A stretch of 64,000 nucleotides of DNA from Isoptericola peretonis (GTDB lineage Bacteria; Actinomycetota; Actinomycetes; Actinomycetales; Cellulomonadaceae). Below are positions 25,818 through 35,085 of the stretch, in pieces (the stretch's first letter is position 1; every line of letters begins with the position of its first letter). The notes below the pieces were generated by a model. That model ran no database searches, was not told where the DNA came from, and was given only the letters and a program-made list of their open reading frames with translations. The translations under genes were made by a program, and so were the position numbers. The stretch covers positions 806,001 to 870,000 of the forward strand of contig JALQCY010000002.1 in the NCBI GenBank assembly GCA_023241745.1, written 5' to 3'.

Positions 25818-26623
25818 CGACCGACCGGCCCTCCGCCCCCGACCCGTGCGCGGCGCTGCGCGACGACCTCGCCGCAGTGGCTACCGGCACCGCCGACGGC
25901 GCCACGCGCGGCACCGTCATGGCCCACCTCGCCGCGTGCGACCGCTGCCGGGCCGAGCTGTCCGCCGCGTCGGCCGCGGCGGACGAGCTGCTGCTGCTCG
26001 CGCCCGAGCGCGAGCCCTCCGCCGGCTTCGAGGGACGAGTGCTGGCCCGGATGACGGGCCCGGGGCCGGGCTCGACCGGGCCCGCCGCGACCGCGTCCAC
26101 GGATCCGGCCGGGCCGGCGAGGGCGACCGCCGTCCGGCGGCACCGCGGGCGACGGACCGCCCTGCTGGCCGTCGCCGGGGCGTGCCTCGTCGCGGCGGGC
26201 GGAGCCGCCGTCTGGACGGCCACCGCGCCCGACCGTGAGCTGGCGGCGTCGTACCAGGAGGCGCTGGACGTCGCCGACGGGAGCTACTTCGCCGCGACGG
26301 ACCTCACCACGGTCGGCCCGCAGGTCCCCGCCGGGGACCCGGTCGGGACGTCCGTGGGGACGGCGTTCCGGTACGAGGGCGACCCGTCGTGGGTGTTCGT
26401 CGTCGTCCGCGACGCGGGGGACGCCCCCGCGTACGACGTCGTGGTCACCCTCCGCGACGGCGCGGGGACGCGGGACGTGGCGCTCGGGCGCTGCGAGGTG
26501 CGTGACGACGGCTGCAGCGTGGGGGTCGCGCTCGACGGCGCGGCGCACGACGTCGTCGCGGTGCGGCTCACCGCGCCGGACGGGAGCACCTGGGCCGCCG
26601 CCGAGCGGGATCCGGAGGGGTGA
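25814..26623 (+). CDS. Anti-sigma factor with zinc-finger (ZAS) domain
   Basis: A 269-residue protein with one membrane helix. The cytoplasmic N-terminus has the HLAACDRC (H-x3-C-x2-C) motif near residue 38, which binds zinc and the cognate ECF sigma factor. The transmembrane segment is about residues 117-137 (TALLAVAGACLVAAGGAAVW), and the outer ~130 residues form a soluble sensor domain with two cysteines (GRCEVRDDGC) that could form a disulphide. Its start overlaps the sigma gene stop. Confidence 0.9.
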   Translation: MTTDRPSAPDPCAALRDDLAAVATGTADGATRGTVMAHLAACDRCRAELSAASAAADELLLLAPEREPSAGFEGRVLARMTGPGPGSTGPAATASTDPAGPARATAVRRHRGRRTALLAVAGACLVAAGGAAVWTATAPDRELAASYQEALDVADGSYFAATDLTTVGPQVPAGDPVGTSVGTAFRYEGDPSWVFVVVRDAGDAPAYDVVVTLRDGAGTRDVALGRCEVRDDGCSVGVALDGAAHDVVAVRLTAPDGSTWAAAERDPEG

Positions 26624-26633
26624 CGCCCGCGGC

Positions 26634-27767
26634 TCAACCGGTGACGCCGGTGCCGGCCCCCGCCCGGTGGCGCGGCTCGTGGTACGGCTTCGGCAGCTTG
26701 AGGTGCCGCTCGGCCATGATGCCGCGCACCACGTCCGGGGCGTCGGTGATGAGCCCGTCGACGCCGGCGTCGAGGAGGGACTCGACGGTCGCGGGGTCGT
26801 CCACCGTCCAGGGGACCACCCGCATGCCGGCGTCGTGGGCCGCGTCGACCAGCTCGGGCGTGGTGAACGGCACGTATCCCGGGTCCTCGACGCCGCCGCC
26901 CTGCGGGTCGCCGTGCACGGGCGAGACGGCGTCGGCCCCGAACGACGCGGCCGCGGCCACGAACCGCTCCTGGAGCGAGCCGTCGAAGTCGTCGATGTCG
27001 AGCCCGCCCAGCCATGGCGACGCCCCGGCCTGCCCCTGCTGCAGGAACTGCTGGCCGTTGGTGAGCGCCACCACCGGCAGCCGGGGCTCGACCTCCCGCA
27101 TCCGCATCAGCGAGCCCCAGTCGAAGCTCTGGACCGTCACCTGGTCGACCAGCCGCGCCCGGCGCACCTCCCGCGCCACGACCTGCACGAACTGCTCGCG
27201 CGGCGCGGTCTGCTCGGGAGCCCCCGCCTCGACCTTGGTCTCGACGTTCAGGGTGACCTGCCGCGCCCGGTAGTCGTTCACCAGGCCGAAGACCTCCGAC
27301 AGCAGGGGGATGCGCTCGCCGGGGTGCAGCTCCTGGCCCGGGAACTGCGGCTGCCGCAGCGACCCGCAGTCGACGGTGCGGACCTGCGCCAGCGTGAGGT
27401 CCTTGACGTACGCGCGGCCCGGCACGTACGGGAACTCGGGGTCGCCGGGGAACGCGGGGGCGGTGTCGACGCACTTGGCCGGGCTGAGGTCGCGGTCGTG
27501 GGTCACCACGGCGTATCCGTCGGCGGTGATCTGCACGTCCAGCTCGAGAGTGCTCACCCCGAGCTCCAGGGCGTTCGCGAACGCCGGCAGGGTGTTCTCC
27601 ACCGTCATCGCCACCCCGCCCCGGTGGGCCTGCAGGTCGAAGGCACGCGGGTCCCCGTGACCGGGCCGCGGCCCCTGGCCGTTCTGCCCGGCGAGGGCAG
27701 GGGCGGCCCCCGCGGTCATGAGGACGGCGCTGACGAGGGCGACGGCGACGGCTCGACGGGTGCGCAT
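26634..27767 (-). CDS. Secreted glycerophosphodiester phosphodiesterase
   Basis: A 377-residue exported enzyme that splits glycerophosphodiesters into glycerol-3-phosphate and an alcohol. A signal peptide covers about residues 1-26 (ending PALA). The TIM-barrel catalytic motifs are AHRGG with ENTLPAF, LELDVQITADG and VVTHDRDL. The VDGLITDAPDVV strand at the C-terminus closes the barrel. It has the longer insertions of the periplasmic GlpQ type. It would supply phosphate or glycerol from phospholipid or teichoic-acid debris. The start is ATG 27767. Confidence 0.92.
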   Translation of the reverse strand: MRTRRAVAVALVSAVLMTAGAAPALAGQNGQGPRPGHGDPRAFDLQAHRGGVAMTVENTLPAFANALELGVSTLELDVQITADGYAVVTHDRDLSPAKCVDTAPAFPGDPEFPYVPGRAYVKDLTLAQVRTVDCGSLRQPQFPGQELHPGERIPLLSEVFGLVNDYRARQVTLNVETKVEAGAPEQTAPREQFVQVVAREVRRARLVDQVTVQSFDWGSLMRMREVEPRLPVVALTNGQQFLQQGQAGASPWLGGLDIDDFDGSLQERFVAAAASFGADAVSPVHGDPQGGGVEDPGYVPFTTPELVDAAHDAGMRVVPWTVDDPATVESLLDAGVDGLITDAPDVVRGIMAERHLKLPKPYHEPRHRAGAGTGVTG

Positions 27768-27839
27768 GGGTCGAGCGTGCGCGCCCGGGGTGACGCCCGG
27801 ATGGACCGCCGGCGGCGTGGCGCCGACCTGCGGATGAAC

Positions 27840-30800
27840 TCACCGGAAGTCCCGCGAGCGCGTCATCACGGGCAGCCGCAGCGGGGCGAGGTGCTCGGCG
27901 AGCAGGTTGACCGCGCCGTCGGCGCTCTCCACCCGGCCGCGCACCACCATCGCCGGCGCGCCGCGCGCCACGGTCCGGAAGCGCCGCCACAACCCCGCCG
28001 TGCAGATGACGTTGAGCAGCCCCGTCTCGTCCTCGAGCGACAGGAACGTCACACCGCCCGCCGTCCCCGGGCGCTGCCGGTGGGTGACGACGCCGCCCAC
28101 GGCCACCCGTCGCCCGGGCTCGGTGGCGCACACCTGCCCGACGGTGAGCACCCCCGCCCGCTCCAGGCCCTCGCGCACGTGCTCCAGCGGCGACGCCGAG
28201 CCCGGCGTGATCCCGGTGGCCCAGGCGTCCGCGACGTCCACCTCGACCCGCGTCATGCCCGGCAGGGTCGGAGCGTCCACCCCGACCGACACGCCCGGCA
28301 AGGTCCCCGGTCCCTCCTGGCCCAGCGCCCCCGCGGCCCACAGCGCCTCGCGACGACCGGCACCCAGGCCCTCCGTCGCGCCCCCGGTCGCGAGCGCCTC
28401 CAGCTGGGCGGTGCTGAGCCCGACCCGGCGGGCGAGGTCGCGGAGGTCGCGGAACGGCCCGTTCTCCTCCCGCTCGGCGACCATCCGCTCGGCCAGGTCG
28501 TCGCCGATGCCCCGCACCGCGGACAACCCCAGCCGGACCGCGAGCGCCGGGTCGGGCTCCGGCCCGAACAGGTCGTTCCGACCGCCGAGCATGCGGCCGG
28601 CGCCCGTCCCGCCCTCCGGACGGGCCGCAACCCCCTGTTCGGCGACGGGCGGGGTCCGTTCGACGCCCGCGAGCGCCCGGGAGGCGTTGACGTCCGGGCG
28701 CAGCACCTGCACCCCGTGCCGCCGGGCGTCGGCGGCCAGCGACTGCGGCGAGTAGAACCCCATCGGCTGCGCGGCCAGCAGGCCCGCGTAGAACGCGGCG
28801 GGGTGGTGCACCTTGAGCCACGAGCTCGCGTACACGAGGTAGGCGAAGGAGTAGGCGTGCGACTCCGGGAACCCGAAGTCGGCGAACGCCTTGAGCTTGT
28901 CGTAGATCTCCTCGCGCACGGCCGGGTCGTCGACCCCCTTCTTCCGCATCCCCTCCATGAGCCGGCCGCGCAGCGCCTCCATCCGCTCGACGGACCGCTT
29001 GGAGCCCATCGCGCGCCGGAGCTGGTCCGACTCGGCGGGGGTGAAGCCCGCGACGTCGATCGCCATCTGCATGAGCTGCTCCTGGAACAGCGGCACGCCC
29101 TTGGTCTTGCCCAGCGAGCTCTCCAGCAGCGGGTGCAGGAACGTCACGGGCTCGCGGCCGCGCGCCCGGTCGATGTACGGGTGCACGGACCCGCCCTGGA
29201 TGGGGCCGGGGCGGATGAGCGCGACCTCGATGACGATGTCGTAGAACGTGCGCGGCTGCAGCCGGGGCAGCGTGGCCATCTGGGCGCGCGACTCCACCTG
29301 GAACACCCCGACCGTGTCGGCCGCGCACAGCAGGTCGTACACCGCGGGGTCGTCGTCGGGCAGGCCGTGCAGCGTGAGGTGCTCCCCCGTGTGCTCGGCG
29401 ATCGAGTCGAACGCGTACCGGATGGCGGTGAGCATCCCGAGGCCGAGCAGGTCGAACTTCACCAGCCCCGCGTCGGCGCAGTCCTCCTTGTCCCACTGCA
29501 GCACCGTGCGCCCCTCCATCCGCGCCCACTCCACGGGGCAGACCTCGATCACCGGCCGGTCGCACATGACCATGCCGCCGGAGTGGATGCCCAGGTGGCG
29601 GGGCAGCCGCAGCAGGCGGTCGGCCAGGTCGAGCACGGGGGCGGGGATCTGCCCCTCCTCCTCGGCGGAGGGCGGGCGCCGGGCGGGCACGACGTCGTGG
29701 GCGTCGTCGGCGCGCCGGACCTCCCCCTCGTCCGTCGCCAGCGGGTCGACGACGTGCTCCGTGGGGAGGTTCCCCCACAGCGCCGCGACGTGCGCCTCCT
29801 TGGCGGCACGCCGGGTGGGTGGCGCGCCGCCCTGCGCCCGCGCTGCCCCGGCCGCGGCGTCGGCCGCCGGGCTGACCGGGTCCGGCCCGCGCAGCGAGCC
29901 CCAGCGCTCGATGGACTTGCTCCACGCGTCCTGCTGCCCGACGTCGTACCCGAGGGCGCGGGCGGCGTCGCGCACGGCCGAGCGGGGCCGGTAGGAGATG
30001 ACGTTCGCGACCTGGGCCGCGTGCGTGCGACCGAACTTCGCGTAGACGTGCTGGATGACCTCCTCGCGGCGCCCGGACTCGATGTCGATGTCGATGTCCG
30101 GTGGGCCGTCGCGCTCGGGCGCGAGGAAGCGCTCGAACAGCAGCCGGTGCCTCACCGCGTCGACGGCGGTGATGCCGAGGGCGTAGCAGACCGCCGAGTT
30201 GGCGGCGCTGCCGCGGCCCTGGCACAGGACGCCCTCCTGGCGGCAGAACTCCACGAGGTCGTAGACGACGAGGAAGTACCCGGGGAACCCGAGGTCCTCG
30301 ATGACCCGCAGCTCGTGGTCGATCTGCGCCCACGCGCGGGCGCGCTCCGACGTGTCACCGTCCGTGCCGGGCCCGGCCCCGGGGCGCGGCCCGTACCGGT
30401 CGGTGGCCCCGCGGCGCACCAGCTCGCGCAGCCAGGTGGCCTCGTCGTGCCCGTCCGGCACCGGGTAGGGCGGCAGGTTCGGCGCCACGAGGCGCAGGTC
30501 GAAGGCGCACTCCGCCGCGAGCGCCGCCGCCGCGGCGACCGCCTGCGGGTGCCGCCGGTGCAGCGACCGCATCTCGGCGGCCGAGCGCAGGTGGGCGGTC
30601 GGGGCTCCGGGCAGCCAGCCGTCCAGGCCGTCCAGCGACGAGCGCGCGCGGACGGCCGCGAGCGCGCCCGCCAGGTCGGCGTCGCGCGGGCGGGCGTAGT
30701 GCGCGTTCGCCGTGGCGACGAGCGGCAGGCGCGCGTCGCGGGCCAGGCGGGCGAGCGCGTCGTGCAGGTCGGCGTCCCGCGGGTCGCCGGTCGAGGTGAT

Positions 30801-31409
30801 CTCGACGGCCACGTTGTCGCGGCCGAACGCGCCGACCAGCAGGTCGAGCTCGCGCCGCGCCGCGGCCGTGCCCCCGCCCGGGCCGGGGGCGGTGAGCGCG
30901 CGCCGGACGGCGCCCTTGCGGCAGCCGGTGAGCACCAGCCACTCGCCCTCCGCCTCGCCGCCGAGCCGCTCGAGGTCGTACCGGGCCTTGCCCTTGACCC
31001 CGGCGTCCAGGTGCGCGGTCGCGACGGCGCGGGACAGGTTCCGGTAGCCCTGGTCGCCGCGGGCCAGGACCAGCAGGTGGGTGGCGCGGGGGTCGGGGAC
31101 GCCGGTGGGCGGGTCGAGCACCGGCCGGCTCCCGGCGGTGCCCGGCGCCGCCCCGGGGCTGACCGGGGCGGGCAGGTGCAGCTCGGCGCCGAAGACGGTC
31201 GGCAGGCCCACCTTCCGGGCGGCCTCGGCGAAGCGGACCACCCCGTACAGCCCGTCGTGGTCGGTCAGTGCCAGCGCGTCGAGCCCCAGCCGGGCGCCCT
31301 CGGCCGCCAGCTCCTCGGGGTGCGACGCGCCGTCGAGGAAGCTGAACGCCGAGTGGGCGTGCAGCTCGGCGTACCCGCTCCGCGGCCTGCCGGACGTCGC
31401 CTCAGTCAT
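27840..31409 (-). CDS. dnaE2: Error-prone DNA polymerase DnaE2
   Basis: A 1189-residue C-family polymerase that copies past DNA damage as part of the SOS mutasome. The N-terminal PHP domain starts AELHAHSAFSFLDGASHPEEL with ALTDHDGL. The polymerase catalytic acids are in PDIDIDIESGRREEV (about residue 435). The fingers follow, then helix-hairpin-helix repeats (GIGDDLAERM) and a C-terminal OB fold (VGGVVTHRQRPGTAGGVTFLSLEDETG). Length and gene order identify DnaE2 rather than the replicative DnaE1. Its start overlaps the end of imuB by 8 nt. Expression should follow the LexA box at 34052-34067. Confidence 0.96.
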   Translation of the reverse strand: MTEATSGRPRSGYAELHAHSAFSFLDGASHPEELAAEGARLGLDALALTDHDGLYGVVRFAEAARKVGLPTVFGAELHLPAPVSPGAAPGTAGSRPVLDPPTGVPDPRATHLLVLARGDQGYRNLSRAVATAHLDAGVKGKARYDLERLGGEAEGEWLVLTGCRKGAVRRALTAPGPGGGTAAARRELDLLVGAFGRDNVAVEITSTGDPRDADLHDALARLARDARLPLVATANAHYARPRDADLAGALAAVRARSSLDGLDGWLPGAPTAHLRSAAEMRSLHRRHPQAVAAAAALAAECAFDLRLVAPNLPPYPVPDGHDEATWLRELVRRGATDRYGPRPGAGPGTDGDTSERARAWAQIDHELRVIEDLGFPGYFLVVYDLVEFCRQEGVLCQGRGSAANSAVCYALGITAVDAVRHRLLFERFLAPERDGPPDIDIDIESGRREEVIQHVYAKFGRTHAAQVANVISYRPRSAVRDAARALGYDVGQQDAWSKSIERWGSLRGPDPVSPAADAAAGAARAQGGAPPTRRAAKEAHVAALWGNLPTEHVVDPLATDEGEVRRADDAHDVVPARRPPSAEEEGQIPAPVLDLADRLLRLPRHLGIHSGGMVMCDRPVIEVCPVEWARMEGRTVLQWDKEDCADAGLVKFDLLGLGMLTAIRYAFDSIAEHTGEHLTLHGLPDDDPAVYDLLCAADTVGVFQVESRAQMATLPRLQPRTFYDIVIEVALIRPGPIQGGSVHPYIDRARGREPVTFLHPLLESSLGKTKGVPLFQEQLMQMAIDVAGFTPAESDQLRRAMGSKRSVERMEALRGRLMEGMRKKGVDDPAVREEIYDKLKAFADFGFPESHAYSFAYLVYASSWLKVHHPAAFYAGLLAAQPMGFYSPQSLAADARRHGVQVLRPDVNASRALAGVERTPPVAEQGVAARPEGGTGAGRMLGGRNDLFGPEPDPALAVRLGLSAVRGIGDDLAERMVAEREENGPFRDLRDLARRVGLSTAQLEALATGGATEGLGAGRREALWAAGALGQEGPGTLPGVSVGVDAPTLPGMTRVEVDVADAWATGITPGSASPLEHVREGLERAGVLTVGQVCATEPGRRVAVGGVVTHRQRPGTAGGVTFLSLEDETGLLNVICTAGLWRRFRTVARGAPAMVVRGRVESADGAVNLLAEHLAPLRLPVMTRSRDFR

Positions 31410-33201
31410 AGAACGCCTCCACCTGCCAGGTGCCGCCGGACTGGGCCAGCAGCAACGCCCGGCCGTCGTCGAGCACCGCCTGCAGGTAGACGCGGCGTGC
31501 TCCCCCGCCGGCGGACCACCAGCGCTCCGCGAGCGGCCAGGGGCCGGCCCAGCCCGTCACCGTCGCCACGTCCCGCACGCCGCCGTCCCCGCCCCGGGGG
31601 CCGGCGCCGTCACGACCGCCCCCGCACGCGACGGCGGCGGGCTCGCCGCTCATCGCGAGCCGGGCGTCCACGACGACGTCGCGCCCCGCCGCGTCGAGCA
31701 CGCGCGCGGGCACCGGCTCGTCCGGCAGCCCGGCGGGCGCGGGGCTGGGCAGGGCGCCGGGCCAGGGCAGCCCGGGGTCGCGCCCCGCCCCGCCCTCGGT
31801 GCCGAAGGGGACCAGCCGCACCCGGTCCCGTGGCCCGCGCCCGCCCTGCAGCTCCACCGTGAGCACGGCGTGGCCGCCGAGCAGGCCCTGCACCCGCCCG
31901 AGCGCGCGCCGGGCGCGCTCGCCCTCCCCCGCGTCCGCGCCCCACAGGCCCGGCTGGTGCGTGGTCGCCGGGACGACGTCCTCGGCCGCCAGCGCGAGGT
32001 GCGCGATCGGCGCGACGACGGGGTCGCCCATGCCCTCCGATCGGACCCCGCGCCGGGCGGAGGCGGCGGTGAGCCACCCCTCGAGCTGCCAGCGCACCCG
32101 GTCGGTGATCCGGGCCGCGCTCATCCCGCCGGCCGCGGCGTCGTCCGTGCGCCACACGCGCTCCAGCACGGCGCCCTCCGGGTCACCGCCGTCCCCGCCG
32201 ACGTCGTCCCCGCCGAGGTCGGCGCCCGCCGTCGTGCGCGCGGTGATCCGCAGCCGCCCGCAGGCCAGGCCGCGGGAGGCGAGCAGGTCGTGCAGCGCGG
32301 TGGCGAGCCGGCGCGCGGCGAAGGTCGCGACGTCGACCCGCAGCGCCGGCGGGTCCAGCTCCTCCGCGACGGCGAGGTCCTCCTCGATGCGGCGCCGGGC
32401 GGGCGGGCGCAGGTCCTCGCCGCGGGCCAGCCGCTGCGCCCAGGTGCCCAGGTCGCCGAAGCGCGCCTGCACGCTCGCGGCGGGCAGGGCGGCCAGGTCG
32501 CCGAGGGTGCGCAGGCCGAGCCGCCACCACAGCCCCGCCGCCTCGCGCACCGCCGCCACCCCGGTCGGGTCGCAGACGGCGTGCACCAGCTCACCCACGG
32601 GGCGGTCGGCGAGGAACGCCGCCGACCCGCCCGGGGGCACGACGGCGTCCTCGCGGGCGGCGAGCACCGCCGCGAGCAGCCCGTCGGCCACGCCCACCTG
32701 GCTCTCGTGCCCGGTGCGCGCCGCGACGGCGCCCACCAGGGCCTGCGCCAGCGCGAGCTCGGAGCCGTGGTAGCGCGCGGCCCCGCCCGCCGGCAGCAGG
32801 AGCAGGCCGGGGCGCGCCACCTCGAGGCCGGCCACCACCGTCTCGGCGGCGAGCGCCACCGGCTCGAACTCCCGCGCGTCGCGGGCGTCGTCGGCGGGCA
32901 GCAGCACGGCCTCGGGGCACCGCTCCTGCGCCTGACGGCGCCGCATCCCCCGCCGCACCCCCTGCCCGCGGGCGACGGCGGAGACGGCCACGACGCTGTG
33001 CCCCGCACCCGACCCCCCGCCCGAGCGGGCGCCGAGCACCGCGGCGGGGACGTGCGCGTCCAGGCCCGCGTCCGTCAGCGCCGCCACCACCGGCCAGTCC
33101 GGCACCCACAGCACGGCCGTCCGCGCCCCGCCGTCCTGCGTCGTCCCGCCGCGTGCCGTGCCGCCCGCCGCCGTCTCGCCCGGCATCACGACCTCCGTCA
33201 T
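31402..33201 (-). CDS. imuB: ImuB, Y-family polymerase-like mutasome protein
   Basis: A 599-residue protein of the Y-family fold that lacks polymerase activity in studied relatives and acts as the hub linking ImuA', DnaE2 and the beta clamp. The N-terminus TAVLWVPDWPVVAAL and VARGQGVRRGMRRRQAQERCPEAVLLPAD matches ImuB. The little-finger region is near GLRTLGDLAALPAASVQARFGDLG, and a ~200-residue C-terminal extension has Gly/Pro-rich patches. The ATG at 33201 overlaps the imuA' stop (TGATG). An alternative start is ATG 33186. Confidence 0.93.
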   Translation of the reverse strand: MTEVVMPGETAAGGTARGGTTQDGGARTAVLWVPDWPVVAALTDAGLDAHVPAAVLGARSGGGSGAGHSVVAVSAVARGQGVRRGMRRRQAQERCPEAVLLPADDARDAREFEPVALAAETVVAGLEVARPGLLLLPAGGAARYHGSELALAQALVGAVAARTGHESQVGVADGLLAAVLAAREDAVVPPGGSAAFLADRPVGELVHAVCDPTGVAAVREAAGLWWRLGLRTLGDLAALPAASVQARFGDLGTWAQRLARGEDLRPPARRRIEEDLAVAEELDPPALRVDVATFAARRLATALHDLLASRGLACGRLRITARTTAGADLGGDDVGGDGGDPEGAVLERVWRTDDAAAGGMSAARITDRVRWQLEGWLTAASARRGVRSEGMGDPVVAPIAHLALAAEDVVPATTHQPGLWGADAGEGERARRALGRVQGLLGGHAVLTVELQGGRGPRDRVRLVPFGTEGGAGRDPGLPWPGALPSPAPAGLPDEPVPARVLDAAGRDVVVDARLAMSGEPAAVACGGGRDGAGPRGGDGGVRDVATVTGWAGPWPLAERWWSAGGGARRVYLQAVLDDGRALLLAQSGGTWQVEAFYD

Positions 33202-33974
33202 CACGCCACCCGCAGCGGGGCGCGCTCGACGGCGGTGGTGCCGGCAGGGCTCGCGACGGCGGGCGTCGCGACGGGCTCGCCCCCGACCACCCGGTCGACC
33301 CGCAGCGGCACGTCCACCTCGATCTCGACCGGCCGGGCGGCCGCGCCGCGACCGGTGCGCAGCACGCTCAGGGTGCGGCGGCGCAGCCAGCCCGCCCCGT
33401 GGTCGACGCCGGACCAGGTGCCGCCCCGCGCGTCGAGGGTGACGTGCGCGCCCGGCCACGGCGTCTGCGCCACCAGCACGGCGCCCCGCTCCCGGGCGCG
33501 CGCGGCCAGCCGCCGGCGGTCGGCGTCCAGCAGCGTGGCGCCCGGGCCGACGACCACCACGTCCATGCCGTCGAGCAGCGCGGCGACCGCGGCAGGCGCG
33601 TCCGGGCCGGGGGCGGGCACGAGCACGGTCCGCCCCAGCGCGATCCCGGCGTCCGCGGCGGCCAGCATCCCGACCGCCGGAGCGCCGACGAGCGCGACCC
33701 ACGCTCCGGACCGGGACGCCTCGGCCAGCAGCGCGAGCAGGAGCGTCGTCGAGCCGCGCACCGCGAGCACGGTGCCGGCGGCCAGCCCGCCGCCGGGCAC
33801 GAGCGCGGCCAGGTCCGGGTGCACCGGCAGCAGCCGGGGGTCCGGCTCCGTCGCCTGTCCCCGTCCCGTGCGCTGCTCCGCGGCGCGGAGCGCCGCCCGG
33901 GCCGCGGCGGCCCGGTCCGGTGCCGGGGCGGGAGCCGGACGGGCCGCGGTGCGCGGAGGGGCGACGACCGTCAC
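33201..33974 (-). CDS. imuA: ImuA', RecA-like mutasome protein
   Basis: A 257-residue RecA-fold relative that interacts with ImuB and RecA during SOS mutagenesis. The fold is seen in HPDLAALVPGGGLAAGTVLAVRGSTTLLLALLAEASRSGAWVALVG. The Walker A is degenerate (no GKT), as expected for ImuA' proteins. The GTG at 33974 is selected because GGGAGGAGG lies 5-12 nt upstream; it is 78 nt downstream of the LexA box. It is the first gene of the three-gene SOS operon. Confidence 0.88.
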   Translation of the reverse strand: MTVVAPPRTAARPAPAPAPDRAAAARAALRAAEQRTGRGQATEPDPRLLPVHPDLAALVPGGGLAAGTVLAVRGSTTLLLALLAEASRSGAWVALVGAPAVGMLAAADAGIALGRTVLVPAPGPDAPAAVAALLDGMDVVVVGPGATLLDADRRRLAARARERGAVLVAQTPWPGAHVTLDARGGTWSGVDHGAGWLRRRTLSVLRTGRGAAARPVEIEVDVPLRVDRVVGGEPVATPAVASPAGTTAVERAPLRVA

Positions 33975-34051
33975 GCGACCTCCTCCCGGGGCCCGCGACG
34001 GGCGTACCCGAGACGGACCGGACCAGCACGACACGACGTCCGACGTCGCGT

Positions 34052-34067
34052 TCGAACGTCTGTTCGA
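34052..34067 (-). promoter_or_regulatory. LexA-binding SOS box
   Basis: TCGAACGTCTGTTCGA matches the actinobacterial LexA consensus TCGAAC-N4-GTTCGA at every fixed position. It stands 78 bp upstream of the imuA' start, so LexA should repress imuA'-imuB-dnaE2. Confidence 0.93.
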
Positions 34068-34140
34068 ACACTTTCAGTAGACGTCGCGGCGAGGGCGCCT
34101 GTCAACCGTGCAGGTCGCCCGCCCGGAGCGGGCCGTCCTG

Positions 34141-34146
34141 TACGCT
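34141..34146 (+). promoter_or_regulatory. -10 box TACGCT of the SDR-MaoC operon
   Basis: TACGCT lies 5 bp before the ACCG-N6-CGGT palindrome, so a repressor bound there would cover the transcription start. No clear -35 is seen. The rest of the 343-bp gap between imuA' and the SDR gene, apart from this box, the SOS box and the palindrome, holds nothing I can support. Confidence 0.4.
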
Positions 34147-34151
34147 GCACA

Positions 34152-34177
34152 CGACATACCGCTTAGTCGGTATGTCG
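34152..34177. promoter_or_regulatory. TetR-type operator, site 1 of the ACCG-N6-CGGT set
   Basis: Perfect 10-bp arms CGACATACCG and CGGTATGTCG flank 6 bp. The inner ACCG-N6-CGGT recurs at 40874-40887, 49817-49830 and 54201-54214, each upstream of a catabolic or transport operon. The likely binder is the TetR protein encoded at 52835-53419. Confidence 0.8.
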
Positions 34178-34317
34178 ATGCGGACGCCCCCACGGTCCAC
34201 ACTGGGGGGCGCCAGCACCGACGACGAGGAGGTCGTGCCCGTGCCGCCCACCGGCGTCCCGCCGCGCGCCCTCGTCGCCGCGGCCGCACCGTCACCCCAT
34301 CGAGGAGAGGACCTCGC

Positions 34318-35085
34318 ATGACCGAGCAGGCACCCCAGCCCCGCACCGCGATCGTCACCGGAGGGGCCCGCGGCATCGGCGCCGCGACCGCCCGCCGCCT
34401 GGCCGCCGACGGGCGGGCCGTCGCCGTCCTCGACCTGCTCGAGGAGCAGGCGGCCGAGACCGCCGCGGGCATCGTCGCCGGCGGCGGGCGCGCGCTCGGG
34501 ATCGGCGTGGACGTCGCCGACGCCGCGGCGGTCGAGGCCGCCGTCGCCCGCGTGGCGGACGAGCTCGGCGCGCCCACCGTCCTGGTCAACAACGCCGGGA
34601 TCCTGCGCGACAACCTGCTGTTCAAGATGTCCGAGGACGACTGGGACGCCGTCCTGCGCGTGCACCTGCGCGGCGCGTTCGTGATGACCCGCGCCGTGCA
34701 GTCGCACATGGTCGCCGCCGGCTGGGGGCGCGTGGTGAACCTGTCCAGCACGTCGGCCCTCGGCAACCGCGGCCAGGCGAACTACTCCGCCGCGAAGGCG
34801 GGCATGCAGGGGTTCACCAAGACCCTCGCGATCGAGCTGGGCAAGTTCGGCGTCACCGCCAACGCGGTGGCCCCGGGCGTCATCGCGACCGACATGATCG
34901 CCGAGACCGCCGAGCGCATCGGCATGACGCCGGAGGAGTTCCACGCCGCGGCGGCCAAGGACGTCCCGGTCGGCCGCGTGGGCCAGCCGGAGGACATCGC
35001 CGCCGCGGTGGCGTTCTTCACCTCGGAGGAGGCCTCGTTCGTCTCCGGCCAGGTGCTCTACGTCGCGGGCGGGCCGAAGGCATGA
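34318..35085 (+). CDS. FabG-like 3-oxoacyl reductase (SDR)
   Basis: A 255-residue classical SDR: TGGARGIGAAT cofactor motif, VNNAGILRD, catalytic Ser in NLSSTSALG, Tyr and Lys in YSAAKAGMQG. It resembles FabG and acetoacetyl-CoA reductases, which interconvert 3-oxoacyl and 3-hydroxyacyl thioesters. The MaoC hydratase gene overlaps its stop by 4 nt, and the pair would handle the hydration and oxidation steps of beta-oxidation in the (R) series. The ribosome site GAGGAGAGG precedes the ATG. It is controlled by the palindrome at 34152-34177. Confidence 0.9.
   Translation: MTEQAPQPRTAIVTGGARGIGAATARRLAADGRAVAVLDLLEEQAAETAAGIVAGGGRALGIGVDVADAAAVEAAVARVADELGAPTVLVNNAGILRDNLLFKMSEDDWDAVLRVHLRGAFVMTRAVQSHMVAAGWGRVVNLSSTSALGNRGQANYSAAKAGMQGFTKTLAIELGKFGVTANAVAPGVIATDMIAETAERIGMTPEEFHAAAAKDVPVGRVGQPEDIAAAVAFFTSEEASFVSGQVLYVAGGPKA

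Noticed and set aside
26235..31862. A very long open frame antisense to the dnaE2 and GDPD genes, and similar ones opposite imuB, the ABC-F gene and the thiolase.
   Set aside because: They lie in shadow frames of well-identified genes in DNA with few AT-rich stop codons, have Arg/Pro/Gly/His-rich translations and no recognisable domain.
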